Origin: Mycoplana azooxidifex
GTDB lineage: Bacteria; Pseudomonadota; Alphaproteobacteria; Rhizobiales; Rhizobiaceae
Direction of reading: 5' to 3'
Length of the DNA: 64,000 nt
NCBI RefSeq assembly: GCF_014196765.1
Contig: NZ_JACIEE010000001.1
Span: 558,001 to 622,000, forward strand
Position numbers and translations under genes: made by a program. A model generated the notes under the pieces. That model searched no databases. It was not told the DNA's origin and was given only the letters and a program-made list of their open reading frames with translations. This document shows, piece by piece, positions 17,056-25,900 of this stretch (its first letter is position 1; each line of letters opens with the position of its first letter).

Positions 17056-18294
17056 ATGAAAGGATCCCCGCATATGCAACCGCGATTCCTGCCGATTGGC
17101 GCCCTGGCGGCGCTTTTCCTCTCAGGCACGGCGCTCGCCCAACAGGCCCAGGCCCCGGCTCAGGCAGAGGCTCCGGCCGTCGCCTGCGGCGGCGATCTCT
17201 CAGCCTTCCTGGACGGCGTGCGCCAGGAGGCAGCGGCAAAGCAGATCCCCGGCAACGCCATCGACACCGCACTTGCGGGGGCCGCGATCGACCCGAAGGT
17301 GCTGTCGCACGACCGCGCCCAGGGCGTCTTCCGCCAGACCTTCCTCGAATTCTCGAAGCGCACGGTCAGCCAGTCGCGCCTCGATATCGGCCGCAAGAAG
17401 CTCCAGGAACTCTCGAACGTCTTCCAGCGGTCCGAGCAGGAGTTCGGCGTGCCCGGCGCCGTCATCGCCGCCTTCTGGGCGATGGAGACGGATTTCGGCG
17501 CCGTCCAGGGCGACTTCAACACACGCAACGCGCTCGTCACCCTCTCCCACGACTGCCGCCGCCCGGAACTGTTCCGCCCGCAACTGATCGCGGCGATCCA
17601 GATGGTCCAGCACGGCGACCTCGACCCGGCGACGACGACCGGCGCCTGGGCCGGCGAGATCGGCCAGGTGCAGATGCTGCCTAAGGACATCATCGCCTTC
17701 GGCGTCGATGGCGACGGCGATGGCCACATCAACGTCAAGAGTAGCGCGCCGGACGCGATCCTGACGGCTGCGAAGTTCATCCAGCATCTCGGCTTCACCA
17801 GGGGCCAGCCGTGGATCCAGGAAGTCTCGGTGCCCGAGATCCTTCCCTTCGAGCGGACCGGCCTGCAGTCGGGCATGACCGCCGGCGACTGGTTCGCCCT
17901 CGGCGTTGCGCCGCGCGACGGCAACACCGAGTTCTCCGGCCTCGCCGCGTCGCTGGTGCTGCCGCAGGGCCGCAAGGGCCCGGCGTTCATCACCTATCCG
18001 AACTTCAACATCTACCTGGAATGGAACCAGTCGTTCATCTACACGACCTCGGCCGCCTATTTCGCCACCCGCCTCGCCGGCGCACCACCCTACCAGAAGG
18101 GCGAACCCGAAACGGGTCTCGACGACGGCGGCATGAAGGCGCTGCAGACGCGCCTCGCCGAACTGGGCCACGACGTCGGTAAGATTGACGGCATTCTCGG
18201 TTCTGGCACGCGGGCGGCGATCCAGAAGGAACAGCTCCGCCTCGGCCTGCCAGCCGACGGCTGGGCCACCCCGGCCCTGCTCGGCGCGCTCTGA
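17056..18294 (+). CDS. Lytic murein transglycosylase (MltB family) with peptidoglycan-binding domain
   Basis: 412 residues with signal peptide ending SGTALAQ, MltB/SLT_2 catalytic domain, and C-terminal PG_binding_1 (LQTRLAELGHDVGKIDGILGSGTRAAIQ). The catalytic region GVPGAVIAAFWAMETDFGAVQGDFNTRNAL carries the MltB Glu in AMETDFG (about residue 146), followed by TGAWAGEIGQVQMLPKD and DGDGDGHINVKSSAPDAILTAAKFI. Starts at 17035 (TTG), 17056 (ATG) and 17074 (ATG, AAGGA upstream) are all in frame; 17056 follows GGGGA by 7 nt. It is periplasmic, probably soluble as no lipobox is seen. Confidence 0.9.
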   Translation: MKGSPHMQPRFLPIGALAALFLSGTALAQQAQAPAQAEAPAVACGGDLSAFLDGVRQEAAAKQIPGNAIDTALAGAAIDPKVLSHDRAQGVFRQTFLEFSKRTVSQSRLDIGRKKLQELSNVFQRSEQEFGVPGAVIAAFWAMETDFGAVQGDFNTRNALVTLSHDCRRPELFRPQLIAAIQMVQHGDLDPATTTGAWAGEIGQVQMLPKDIIAFGVDGDGDGHINVKSSAPDAILTAAKFIQHLGFTRGQPWIQEVSVPEILPFERTGLQSGMTAGDWFALGVAPRDGNTEFSGLAASLVLPQGRKGPAFITYPNFNIYLEWNQSFIYTTSAAYFATRLAGAPPYQKGEPETGLDDGGMKALQTRLAELGHDVGKIDGILGSGTRAAIQKEQLRLGLPADGWATPALLGAL

Positions 18295-18544
18295 GCCGGC
18301 CGGCCGGGGCGGCTTCTCGACTCCGGCCCCGGCAACGCCCCGTTTTCTCCTGCGGTCGTCCGACACGCCATGGCGTTTCGACCTCATCCACCTCGCATTT
18401 CCCCAAAACCCCGATCCTGTCCGACAATTCGAGATTGCATCGCGGCCCGTCGCCGGCAACGATGACCGAATCGGGTGGGCAGGCCTCGTTCGGTGCATTA
18501 TGCCGCCGGTTCGGCGCCGGAGCGTCCGTGGGAGAAAAAGCGCA

Positions 18545-19480
18545 ATGAACCAGGCAGCCGCGGTGCATCCGCAGACGATGACGGCAAGGACTTGGGCCCT
18601 GCTGGTGTTGCTCGGGTTGATCTGGGGCGGCTCGTTCTTCTTCGCCCGCATCGCCGTCCAGCACATTCCGCCCGTCACCCTCGTCCTTCTGCGTGTCGCA
18701 ATCGCCGCGATTGCCCTTCACCTCTACCTGCGCGGCCGGCACGGGGTCTACGAGACGCTCCGGCTGCGCTGGCGGGAGTTCCTCGCCATGGGGCTCTTGA
18801 ACAATGTCATCCCCCACATCCTGATCTTCACCGGCCAGACGGAGATCGGCGCCGGGCTGGCGGCAATCCTGAATGCCACGACGCCCATCTTCACGGTCCT
18901 GATCGCCAACCGGCTGACCGAAGACGAGAAGATGTCGACGGCGAAGATGGCGGGCTGCCTGGTCGGCCTGCTCGGCACCGCGGTCCTGGTCGGGCCGCGC
19001 GCGCTCGCGCCCTTTGCCGGCGGCAGCGACGGCCCGCCACTCTGGGCCCTGCTTCTCCCGGTCGCAGCCGCTGCCAGCTACGGGCTGTCCGCCACCTACG
19101 GAAAGCGCTTCCGCGGCGTTGCCCCGCCGGTGACGGCGACGGGTCAGCTCACCGCCTCCACCGTCGTGCTCCTGCCGCTGGCGGCCATCGTCGACCAGCC
19201 CTGGTCGCTGCCGATGCCGCCGCTGGGCGTGGTGCTCGCCGTCCTGGCGCTGGCACTACTGTCCACCGCCTATGCCTACATCCTGTTCTTCCGGATCATG
19301 GCGGCCGCCGGCGCAACCAACACCTCGCTCGTGACCCTGCTCGTGCCGCCCAGCGCCATCCTCGCAGGCGTCGTCTTCCTCGGCGAAAGCATCTCGCTGC
19401 CGGTGGCCGCCGGCATGCTGCTCGTCCTGCTCGGCCTCGTCATCCTCGACGGACGCCTGTTCCGGTGGACGAGGGCGTAG
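18545..19480 (+). CDS. EamA/DMT-family transporter
   Basis: 311-residue permease with ten hydrophobic segments. The first EamA half begins WALLVLLGLIWGGSFFFARIAVQHIPPVTLVLLR, and GLLNNVIPHILIFTGQTEIGAGLAAILNATTPIFTVLIA is the strongly conserved loop of this subfamily. The second half ends VTLLVPPSAILAGVVFLGES. The ATG at 18545 precedes the first helix by about 15 residues; the upstream open frame is Arg-rich and not typical. Substrate is unknown. Confidence 0.87.
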   Translation: MNQAAAVHPQTMTARTWALLVLLGLIWGGSFFFARIAVQHIPPVTLVLLRVAIAAIALHLYLRGRHGVYETLRLRWREFLAMGLLNNVIPHILIFTGQTEIGAGLAAILNATTPIFTVLIANRLTEDEKMSTAKMAGCLVGLLGTAVLVGPRALAPFAGGSDGPPLWALLLPVAAAASYGLSATYGKRFRGVAPPVTATGQLTASTVVLLPLAAIVDQPWSLPMPPLGVVLAVLALALLSTAYAYILFFRIMAAAGATNTSLVTLLVPPSAILAGVVFLGESISLPVAAGMLLVLLGLVILDGRLFRWTRA

Positions 19481-19731
19481 GACCGGCGTGCCGGAATGGA
19501 ACTGATTCTGCCCTCGACCGTTCTCGTCTACGAAATCGTGATCACCGCCGTTAACCGAGGTGAAGATTTCGTGAAGGCATGTTCAGGCAGAAATAGCTTT
19601 TAAGATCAGCCGTTTAGAATTGTGGAAAACTGGCGGCAAGCCCAGTGATGCCGCAATGCAACACACAAAAAACTTTTCAAAACGGATTTTTCCGACCTAT
19701 TATCAGCCCGCAACGCAAGGGAGGTAAGCCG

Positions 19732-19809
19732 ATGGGTATCACACATTCCTTGAATGTTCTGATGATCAGTGCCGCGTTCCTCTTCGTCGCCAGCATGATT
19801 TTCATGTGA
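19732..19809 (+). CDS. 25-residue single-span membrane microprotein
   Basis: A 26-codon frame, too short for routine gene finders. It begins MGITHSLNVLM and ends FVASMIFM, so almost the whole chain is one hydrophobic helix of about 17-18 residues with a short polar N-terminus. A near-perfect ribosome site AAGGGAGG (19717-19724) stands 7 nt before the ATG. A strong intrinsic terminator lies 48 nt after the stop, and the unit stands alone in a gap of about 480 bases between an EamA gene and metF. These features support a real, independently transcribed gene. Function is unknown; small inner-membrane peptides often modulate transporters or kinases. Confidence 0.7.
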   Translation: MGITHSLNVLMISAAFLFVASMIFM

Positions 19810-19856
19810 CGGCAGCGTAGTCCACAAGGACCAAAACGCAGAGACTAGTTTAAGAA

Positions 19857-19888
19857 AACGCATGGCCCACAGTGCCATGCGTTTTTTT
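19857..19888 (+). terminator. Strong intrinsic terminator after the microprotein
   Basis: Perfect 10-bp stem AACGCATGGC / GCCATGCGTT, 7-nt loop, and a T run of seven from 19882. It is the strongest terminator in the window. The A run on its 5' side could also let it act on minus-strand transcripts from metF. Confidence 0.92.
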
Positions 19889-19958
19889 CGTTCCCAGGCA
19901 TGCCGGCAAACGGTGCCGTCGGATCCAGCTCAGCCGCAGTTTCCAGCGACAAGACCTC

Positions 19959-20891
19959 TTAGGCAGCGGCGCCTTCCGCCCTGCCCTGCTTGCCGGCATC
20001 GTCGCGCTCTATGCCGACGCGGTCGAGGACCGCCGACACGAGGGCGGAACGGTTCATCGTATAGAAGTGGAACTCCTCGACGCCGAGTGCGATCAGGCCG
20101 TCCACCTGCCGTGCGGCGAGTTCGATCGCGACGGCAGCCCGCGCCTCGGGGCGGTCGGCGAGCGGCTCAAAACGATCGGCGATCCACTGCGGCACGCTGG
20201 CCCCGCAGAGCCCGGCGAATTTCTGCACCTGCCCGAGATTGTGGACCGGAAGGATGCCGGGAACGATCGGGATCTCGATGCCCGCCGCCCGCACACGGTC
20301 GAGATAGCGCGCATAGTGATCGTTGTCGAAGAAGAACTGGGTCAGGGCACGCGTGGCGCCGGCATCGACCTTGCGCTTGAGTATGTCGATGTCGGCCGCA
20401 ACATCGCGGCTTTCGGGATGCTTTTCCGGATAGGCCGACACGGAAATCTCGAAGTCGGCGATCGCCTTCAGGCCCGCGACCAACTCGGCGGCGTTGGCAT
20501 AACCGTCCGGAGACGGCTCGTAGGCAGCGTCGATGCCCCCGGCGGGATCCCCGCGCAGGGCCACGAAGTGGCGTACGCCCACGGCCCGGAACTCGTCGAC
20601 CACGGCTGCGACCTCCGCCTTCGTGGCGCCGACGCAGGTGAGGTGCGCGGCTGCCGGAAGCGAGGTTTCGCGCAGGATCCGCGAGACGGTGGCAAGCGTC
20701 GGCCCGCGGGTGGAACCGCCTGCCCCATAGGTGACAGAGACGAAATCCGGCGCATAGGCGGCCAACGCCTCGATCGTCTCGCCGAGCAGTTGTTCAGCCT
20801 CACCGCTCCTGGGCGGAAAGAATTCGAAGGAGAGCTTCGGCCCCCTGCTACGGCCGGCGTACCTCGGGTCGGAGTTCGTGGCGATCGTCAT
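19959..20891 (-). CDS. metF: 5,10-methylenetetrahydrofolate reductase
   Basis: Reduces methylene-THF to methyl-THF, the methyl donor for methionine synthase, with FAD and NADH. The 310-residue TIM-barrel product starts with LSFEFFPPRSGEAEQLL (about 20-36; Glu of FEFFPP is the catalytic acid), followed by FVSVTYGAGGSTRGPT, AHLTCVGATKAEV, FVALRGDPAGG, ISVSAYPEKHPES, ALTQFFFDNDHYARYLDRVR and VPGILPVHNLGQVQKF. All are family hallmarks. It starts one base after the regulator stop and is thus co-transcribed with it under the palindrome at 21920. Confidence 0.95.
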   Translation of the reverse strand: MTIATNSDPRYAGRSRGPKLSFEFFPPRSGEAEQLLGETIEALAAYAPDFVSVTYGAGGSTRGPTLATVSRILRETSLPAAAHLTCVGATKAEVAAVVDEFRAVGVRHFVALRGDPAGGIDAAYEPSPDGYANAAELVAGLKAIADFEISVSAYPEKHPESRDVAADIDILKRKVDAGATRALTQFFFDNDHYARYLDRVRAAGIEIPIVPGILPVHNLGQVQKFAGLCGASVPQWIADRFEPLADRPEARAAVAIELAARQVDGLIALGVEEFHFYTMNRSALVSAVLDRVGIERDDAGKQGRAEGAAA

Positions 20892-20892
20892 G

Positions 20893-21894
20893 TCAATGTC
20901 TCCGGCCGATGGCGATGAGGGGTTCGGCAGCCGCGGCGCGCTGGTCCCGCGCCAACCAGATCGTCACCGTCAGCGCATCGGCCCCGGCGCCTGCCGGGGT
21001 GAGGTCGATGGTCTGCTCCGGCGACAGCCCGGCCTGTTCCAGCCATTCCTGCATCAGCTGGTGCGAGAAGCCCAGGCGCAGGTGGGCGTGCTCGTCGCGC
21101 AAGTGCTCCAGCCCGTGCGGCGCCAGGTCGATGATCACCAGCCGACCGGCCGGCTTCAGCATGCGCGCTGCCTCCGCGATCGCCGAGCTCGGCTCGTCGA
21201 GGAAATGCAACACCTGATGGATCGTCACCACATCGAACTCGTCGCGCTCAAGCGGCAGGTTGAAGATGTCGCCATGGCGAATGGAAGCCTTGGTGATGCC
21301 GGCGCGGTCGAGGTTGGCGCGCGCCACCGCCAGCATGTCGCGGCTGGCGTCGACGCCGACGCCGCGCCGGTACAGGCCCTCGAAAAGTTGCAGGATGCGC
21401 CCTGTGCCTGTGCCGAGATCGAGAAACGCCTCGACCGGCTCCTCGCCGATGAGCTTGAGCAGGGCCGCCTCGACCTCCGCCTCGCTGACATGCAGCCGGC
21501 GCAGTTCGTCCCATTCGGCGGCGTTGCGGCTGAAATAGGCCTGCGCCTTCTCCGCCCGCGCCCGCTTCAGCACGTCCAGCCGCTCGGCGTCGCGCTTGAA
21601 CACCGGATCGGCCGTATCGGTCTGCTCCAGAAGCAGCCGCGCCAGCGCAACCGCCGAACCGTCATGGGCGAGCCTGAAATAAGCCCAAGCACCCTCCTGG
21701 TAGCGCTCGATCAGCGCCGCCTCGGCGAGAAGCTTCAGGTGGCGCGAAATGCGCGGCTGCGACTGGCCCAGGATGTCCGTGAGGTCGGTCACGGTCAGGT
21801 CGCCGCGGGCGAGCAACGCAAGCAGCCGCAGCCTGGTCGACTCGCCGGCCGTCTTCAGAACCTCTACAATGTCGTCCAAGCCCAGCTTTGCCAC
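20893..21894 (-). CDS. sahR: SahR-type ArsR regulator with methyltransferase-like sensor domain
   Basis: 333 residues: an ArsR winged helix at about 1-95 (STRLRLLALLARGDLTVTDL, ILGQSQPRISRHLKLLAEAAL) fused to a class I methyltransferase fold at about 135-260 (FLDLGTGTGRILQLFEG, GVGVDASRDMLAVARANL, HQVLHFLDEP). SahR represses SAM-cycle genes and senses S-adenosylhomocysteine through a methylase-related domain; this gene has that architecture, sits in front of metF, and has a palindrome at its start. I chose GTG 21894 (MAKLGLDD) with GGGAGG 4 nt upstream; TTG 21915 is the alternative. If not SahR, it would be a regulator-fused methyltransferase. Confidence 0.85.
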   Translation of the reverse strand: MAKLGLDDIVEVLKTAGESTRLRLLALLARGDLTVTDLTDILGQSQPRISRHLKLLAEAALIERYQEGAWAYFRLAHDGSAVALARLLLEQTDTADPVFKRDAERLDVLKRARAEKAQAYFSRNAAEWDELRRLHVSEAEVEAALLKLIGEEPVEAFLDLGTGTGRILQLFEGLYRRGVGVDASRDMLAVARANLDRAGITKASIRHGDIFNLPLERDEFDVVTIHQVLHFLDEPSSAIAEAARMLKPAGRLVIIDLAPHGLEHLRDEHAHLRLGFSHQLMQEWLEQAGLSPEQTIDLTPAGAGADALTVTIWLARDQRAAAAEPLIAIGRRH

Positions 21895-21919
21895 GTACCC
21901 TCCCGTCACCGCCAATCAA

Positions 21920-21941
21920 GACATAAAGATATGTTTATGTC
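21920..21941. promoter_or_regulatory. Perfect inverted repeat, predicted SahR operator
   Basis: Arms GACATAAA (21920-21927) and TTTATGTC (21934-21941) flank a 6-nt centre GATATG. It lies 25 bp upstream of the sahR start, where bound repressor would block the sahR-metF promoter. The AT-rich arms stand out in this GC-rich sequence. Confidence 0.82.
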
Positions 21942-22086
21942 ATGATTTATAGGAGCGCAAGCCGTATTCTTCGTGAAGGGTCAAATCCGCGCCGATTCCC
22001 TTCAAAAAGCTGCGGGCGAAAACGCATCGGGCGCAGCACGCGATCTGCATGCTGCGCCCGATAAAACGGCGATGGCGGACGGCGTG

Positions 22087-23736
22087 TCAGCGCGTCAGGC
22101 GCTTGTAGGTCACGCGCTTCGGGTTGACCGAATCCGGACCGAGACGACGGATCTTGTCCTCTTCGTAATCCTGGAAGTTGCCCTCGAACCATTCGACGCG
22201 GCTGTCGCCTTCGAAGGCCAGGATATGGGTCGCCAGCCGGTCGAGGAACATGCGATCGTGGCTGATGATGACCGCGCAGCCGGCGAAATTCTCGAGCGCA
22301 TCCTCGAGTGCTGCCAGCGTCTCTGTGTCGAGGTCGTTGGTCGGTTCGTCGAGCAGGATGACGTTGCCGCCGGCCTTCAGCATCTTGGCGAGGTGCACGC
22401 GGTTGCGCTGGCCGCCGGACAGCGTGCCGACCTTCTGCTGCTGGTCGCCGCCCTTGAAGTTGAAGGCGCCGCAATAGGCGCGCGAATTGACCTCGTGCCT
22501 GCCGAGCTTGATGACGTCGTTGCCGCCGGAGATCTCCTCCCAGACGGTCTTGTTGCCCGCGAGCGCGTCACGGCTCTGGTCGACATAGCCAAGATCGACC
22601 GTCTCGCCGACGCGGATCTCGCCGCTGTCGGGCGTCTCCTGGCCGGTGATCATGCGGAACAGCGTCGTCTTGCCGGCGCCGTTCGGGCCGATGACGCCGA
22701 CGATGCCGCCGGGCGGCAGCTTGAAGGTGAGATTCTCGATCAGCACCCGGTCGCCGTAGGACTTGGTCAGGTTCTCCGCCTCGATCACCACCTGGCCGAG
22801 ACGCTCGCCGACGGGAATGACGATCTGCGCGTCGCCGGGCCGACGGTCGGCCGCCGCCTTGACCAGTTCGTCATAGGCGCGGATACGCGCCTTGGACTTG
22901 GCCTGCCGAGCCTTCGGGCTGGACGCCATCCATTCCTGCTCGCGCGAGAGCGCCTTCTGCCGCGTGGCCTCTTCGCGGCCTTCCTGCTGCATCCGCTTGG
23001 CCTTCGCCTGCAGATAGGCCGAATAGTTGCCTTCATAGGGAATGCCGCGGCCGCGGTCGAGCTCCAGGATCCAGCCGGTGACGTGATCGAGGAAGTAGCG
23101 GTCGTGGGTGATCATCATCACCGCGCCCGGATATTCGCGCAGGTGCTTTTCCAGCCAGGCGATCGTCTCGGCGTCGAGGTGGTTGGTCGGCTCGTCGAGA
23201 AGCAGGAGGTCCGGCTGCGCCAGGAGCAGCTTGCAGAGCGCGACGCGGCGCTTCTCGCCGCCCGAGAGGTTGGCGACGTCGGCGTCGCCCGGCGGGCAGC
23301 GCAGCGCGTCCATCGCCATCTCGACCTGGCTCTCCAGGTCCCAGAGGTTCTGGCTGTCGATGATGTCCTGCAGCTTGGCGCCCTCTTCAGCCGTCTCGTC
23401 CGAATAGTTCATCATCAGCTCGTTGTAGCGGTCGAGGATTGCCTTCTTGCCGGCGACCCCTTCCATGACGTTCTCGAGCACGTTCTTGGACGCATCGAGC
23501 TGCGGCTCCTGCGGCAGGTAGCCGACGGTCGCCCCCTCCGCCACCCAGGCCTCGCCGGTATATTCCTTGTCGAGCCCCGCCATGATCCGCAGAACGGTCG
23601 ACTTGCCGGCCCCGTTCGGACCGAGTATGCCGATCTTGGCGTCCGGGTAGAAGGACAGGTGGATATTCTCCAGGACCTTCTTGTTGCCATAGGCCTTGTT
23701 GAGCCCGGCCATGTGATAGATGAACTGACGTGCCAT
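22087..23736 (-). CDS. ettA: Energy-dependent translational throttle protein EttA (ABC-F)
   Basis: 549-residue soluble ABC-F ATPase that binds the ribosomal E site and couples translation to ATP/ADP ratio. Two nucleotide-binding domains are seen: Walker [10 protein letters not shown] (about 38-46) and GPNGAGKTT (about 355-363); signatures LSGGEKRR and LSGGQRNR; Walker [16 protein letters not shown] and [15 protein letters not shown]. The EttA arm and the inter-domain linker ([23 protein letters not shown]) match the subfamily. There are no membrane segments. Start at [12 protein letters not shown] is the conserved EttA N-terminus; the frame upstream is not conserved. Confidence 0.96.
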   Translation of the reverse strand: MARQFIYHMAGLNKAYGNKKVLENIHLSFYPDAKIGILGPNGAGKSTVLRIMAGLDKEYTGEAWVAEGATVGYLPQEPQLDASKNVLENVMEGVAGKKAILDRYNELMMNYSDETAEEGAKLQDIIDSQNLWDLESQVEMAMDALRCPPGDADVANLSGGEKRRVALCKLLLAQPDLLLLDEPTNHLDAETIAWLEKHLREYPGAVMMITHDRYFLDHVTGWILELDRGRGIPYEGNYSAYLQAKAKRMQQEGREEATRQKALSREQEWMASSPKARQAKSKARIRAYDELVKAAADRRPGDAQIVIPVGERLGQVVIEAENLTKSYGDRVLIENLTFKLPPGGIVGVIGPNGAGKTTLFRMITGQETPDSGEIRVGETVDLGYVDQSRDALAGNKTVWEEISGGNDVIKLGRHEVNSRAYCGAFNFKGGDQQQKVGTLSGGQRNRVHLAKMLKAGGNVILLDEPTNDLDTETLAALEDALENFAGCAVIISHDRMFLDRLATHILAFEGDSRVEWFEGNFQDYEEDKIRRLGPDSVNPKRVTYKRLTR

Positions 23737-23982
23737 ACCGCGTGTGCTCCGCATCGGAAGAAATTTGCCCGCTATGTAGGCGAAATCCCCGCCAGCGGCA
23801 ATGCGGCGACCGCACCTGCGAGGCGATTTGCCCGTCTTTGCCGAACCGGCGGTCCTCCCTGCCGAACGCAAGCCACGGCCGGGCTGCAACCAGAACAGGA
23901 AGGGGCAGGAACGGGCGCCGCCGGTATGAGCGACCACCGGAAGGCCCGGCGGCGGACGACTGCCCGCCGCCCGCCCCGCGGC

Positions 23983-24738
23983 TCATTCAGAAGCCGCCAG
24001 CGCCAGCAAGCCCGCATCGCACTCCGACTTCGTGACCGAAGCGCCCTGGATCAGCGTCCGCAGGTCGCCCTCTGCCGCAGCGAGCCCGATCGTCAGCCCG
24101 GTAACGACGGCCTGGCCGTCGACGGGACGGCAGCGCAGGCGGATCCGCTCGCCGGCGCCCTTGCCGAAGGCGCTGTCGAAGGCGGCGGCGACGTCGGCCA
24201 TCGTCACCGTCTCGCCCGCATGCGCCGCGAAAAACGCACCGACAGCCGAACCGTTGACCGCGTCCAGCAGATCGAGCGAGCGGCCATAGTAGTCGTCTGC
24301 CGTGGCCGCATGGCAGGTGCCGTTCATCAGCCACTGGTGGCGATCGAGGCCGGAGGCCGTGCCGGGCATGGCCACTGATAGCCGTTTCGCCGTCCCTTCC
24401 GCCAGCACGAGTTCCGGCAGGTCGCTCCATCGCCCGGAGCGGTCGCGCCGCTTCAGTTCCGCATCGATACCGCAGTAGCTCTTGCCGACCTGCCACAGCC
24501 CATGCAGGGTCAGCCCTCCCGCCGCTGCTCCGCGTCCTTCCGCGGCGCACTCGGCAAGCGCGGGCCTGGTGAGGCAGAACCCCGGCTGCCACGTCAGCGC
24601 AAGGACATGGCGCGTCATCCCTTCCCCACCGCCCCCGCTCTCCGGCTGTCCCGGCAGCGTCACGGCAAGTGCCGGCGATAGGGAAGCCCCCACAAGGAAG
24701 GCGAAGGCAACGAGATGGCATGCAAGTCTCGACATCAT
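23983..24738 (-). CDS. Secreted ribonuclease T2-family protein
   Basis: 251 residues with a signal peptide ending about SPALA (residue 24). CAS I is GLTLHGLW, with the catalytic His, and CAS II is DRHQWLMNGTC, in which the usual EWxKHGTC is altered: the Glu and Lys-His positions read His-Gln and Met-Asn. Four or more Cys residues suggest disulphides. RNase T2 enzymes cut RNA through 2',3'-cyclic phosphates and are periplasmic or secreted in bacteria. Because CAS II differs, activity may be reduced or changed. The start MMSRLACHL follows GGGAG; it is divergent from the hydrolase gene. Confidence 0.82.
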   Translation of the reverse strand: MMSRLACHLVAFAFLVGASLSPALAVTLPGQPESGGGGEGMTRHVLALTWQPGFCLTRPALAECAAEGRGAAAGGLTLHGLWQVGKSYCGIDAELKRRDRSGRWSDLPELVLAEGTAKRLSVAMPGTASGLDRHQWLMNGTCHAATADDYYGRSLDLLDAVNGSAVGAFFAAHAGETVTMADVAAAFDSAFGKGAGERIRLRCRPVDGQAVVTGLTIGLAAAEGDLRTLIQGASVTKSECDAGLLALAASE

Positions 24739-24928
24739 GGCGACACTCCCATAATCAGAACAAAGCGGAAACATTAATCAACATATGCGCGAAAAATGCA
24801 ACCGGGAATTTTGCAGTCTTCTCCGGGCGCCGCGCCATGAAAAAACAGCTTGCTGCGATGTGATTGCTTTTCCAAGGGAAATCGATTTCATGGCCGTCGA
24901 CGCCCGATCCGCCGGAGGCCAGCCCACG

Positions 24929-25900
24929 ATGTTTTCCGAGATGCCGCCGCTCCAGAGCCCGACCGGCGCCCGCCTCGCCCTGCGCCACGCCGCCGCCTCC
25001 GTCGCGCCCAGGGGCATCGTGCTGGTCAGCCACGGCCTTGCCGAACATGCGGGACGCTATGGCGCTGTTGCCGGCCGCCTCGCGGCGGAAGGCTTTCACG
25101 TCTATGCCCACGACCATCGCGGCCATGGCCGGACGACTGCGCCCGAAGCGCCGCTCGGCCGCTTCGCCGACCGGGACGGCCACCGGATCGCCGTGGCGGA
25201 CATGCTGGCCGTGCGCGAGATGGCCGCCGGCAGCCATCCCGGCCTTCCGGTCATCCAGTTCGGCCATTCGATGGGCGGGCTCCTCGCGCTGTCCTTCGCC
25301 GAGGTCCACCCCGGCAAGATCGACGCGCTGGCGGTCTGGAACTCCAACTTCAAACCCGGGCTGGCCGGCCGCGCCGCACAGGCGATCCTGCGCGCCGAGC
25401 GCATGCTGAAGGGGTCCGACGTGCCGAGCGCGCTGCTGCAGCAACTCACCTTCGCAACCTGGGCAAAGGCGGTCCCGGACCGGCGGACGGACTTCGACTG
25501 GCTGTCGCATGACGAGGCCGAGGTCGCACGCTACGTGGCCGACCCGCTTTGCGGTTTCGACGCCAGCGTCTCGCTCTGGCGCGACATCTTCGCCATGACC
25601 TACGAGGCCGCATCGCGCCAGCGCATCGACCGCCTGCCCCGCGCGCTGCCCATCCATCTCGTCGGCGGCGACGAGGATCCGGCGACGGATTTCGGCCACG
25701 CCGTCACCTGGATGGCCGAGCGGCTGAAGAAGAGGGGCCTTGCCGATGTGACCGGCGTCGTCTATCGCGGTCTGCGCCATGAAACCCTGCTGGAGCGACA
25801 GGACCTGCGCGAAGGTCCTGTCGAGGACTTCTGCCGCTGGTGCCATAGGGTCGCGCACCAGAAAGTGGGTCGCGCGCCAGAACCGGTAACGAAGACATGA
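24929..25900 (+). CDS. Alpha/beta hydrolase, monoacylglycerol-lipase-like
   Basis: 323-residue serine hydrolase with the Hydrolase_4 fold. The oxyanion strand is GIVLVSHGLAEHAGRYG (about 30-46), then VYAHDHRGHGRT. The nucleophile elbow is QFGHSMGG (Ser near residue 113), and the charge-relay residues lie in LVGGDEDPATDFG (Asp) and YRGLRHETL (His). The likely role is lysophospholipid or monoglyceride hydrolysis. ATG 24929 follows GGAGG; ATG 24890 with AAGGGA is an alternative giving 13 more residues. The stop overlaps the next transporter start (ATGA). Confidence 0.85.
   Translation: MFSEMPPLQSPTGARLALRHAAASVAPRGIVLVSHGLAEHAGRYGAVAGRLAAEGFHVYAHDHRGHGRTTAPEAPLGRFADRDGHRIAVADMLAVREMAAGSHPGLPVIQFGHSMGGLLALSFAEVHPGKIDALAVWNSNFKPGLAGRAAQAILRAERMLKGSDVPSALLQQLTFATWAKAVPDRRTDFDWLSHDEAEVARYVADPLCGFDASVSLWRDIFAMTYEAASRQRIDRLPRALPIHLVGGDEDPATDFGHAVTWMAERLKKRGLADVTGVVYRGLRHETLLERQDLREGPVEDFCRWCHRVAHQKVGRAPEPVTKT

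Noticed and set aside
21973-24378. An open frame of about 800 codons antisense to ettA and the RNase T2 gene
   Set aside because: It runs opposite to recognised genes, has no family motif, and its composition is what the complement of GC-rich codons gives. The same holds for long antisense frames at 3730-4905, 8552-10054, 13188-14726, 28114-29739 and 42944-44908.
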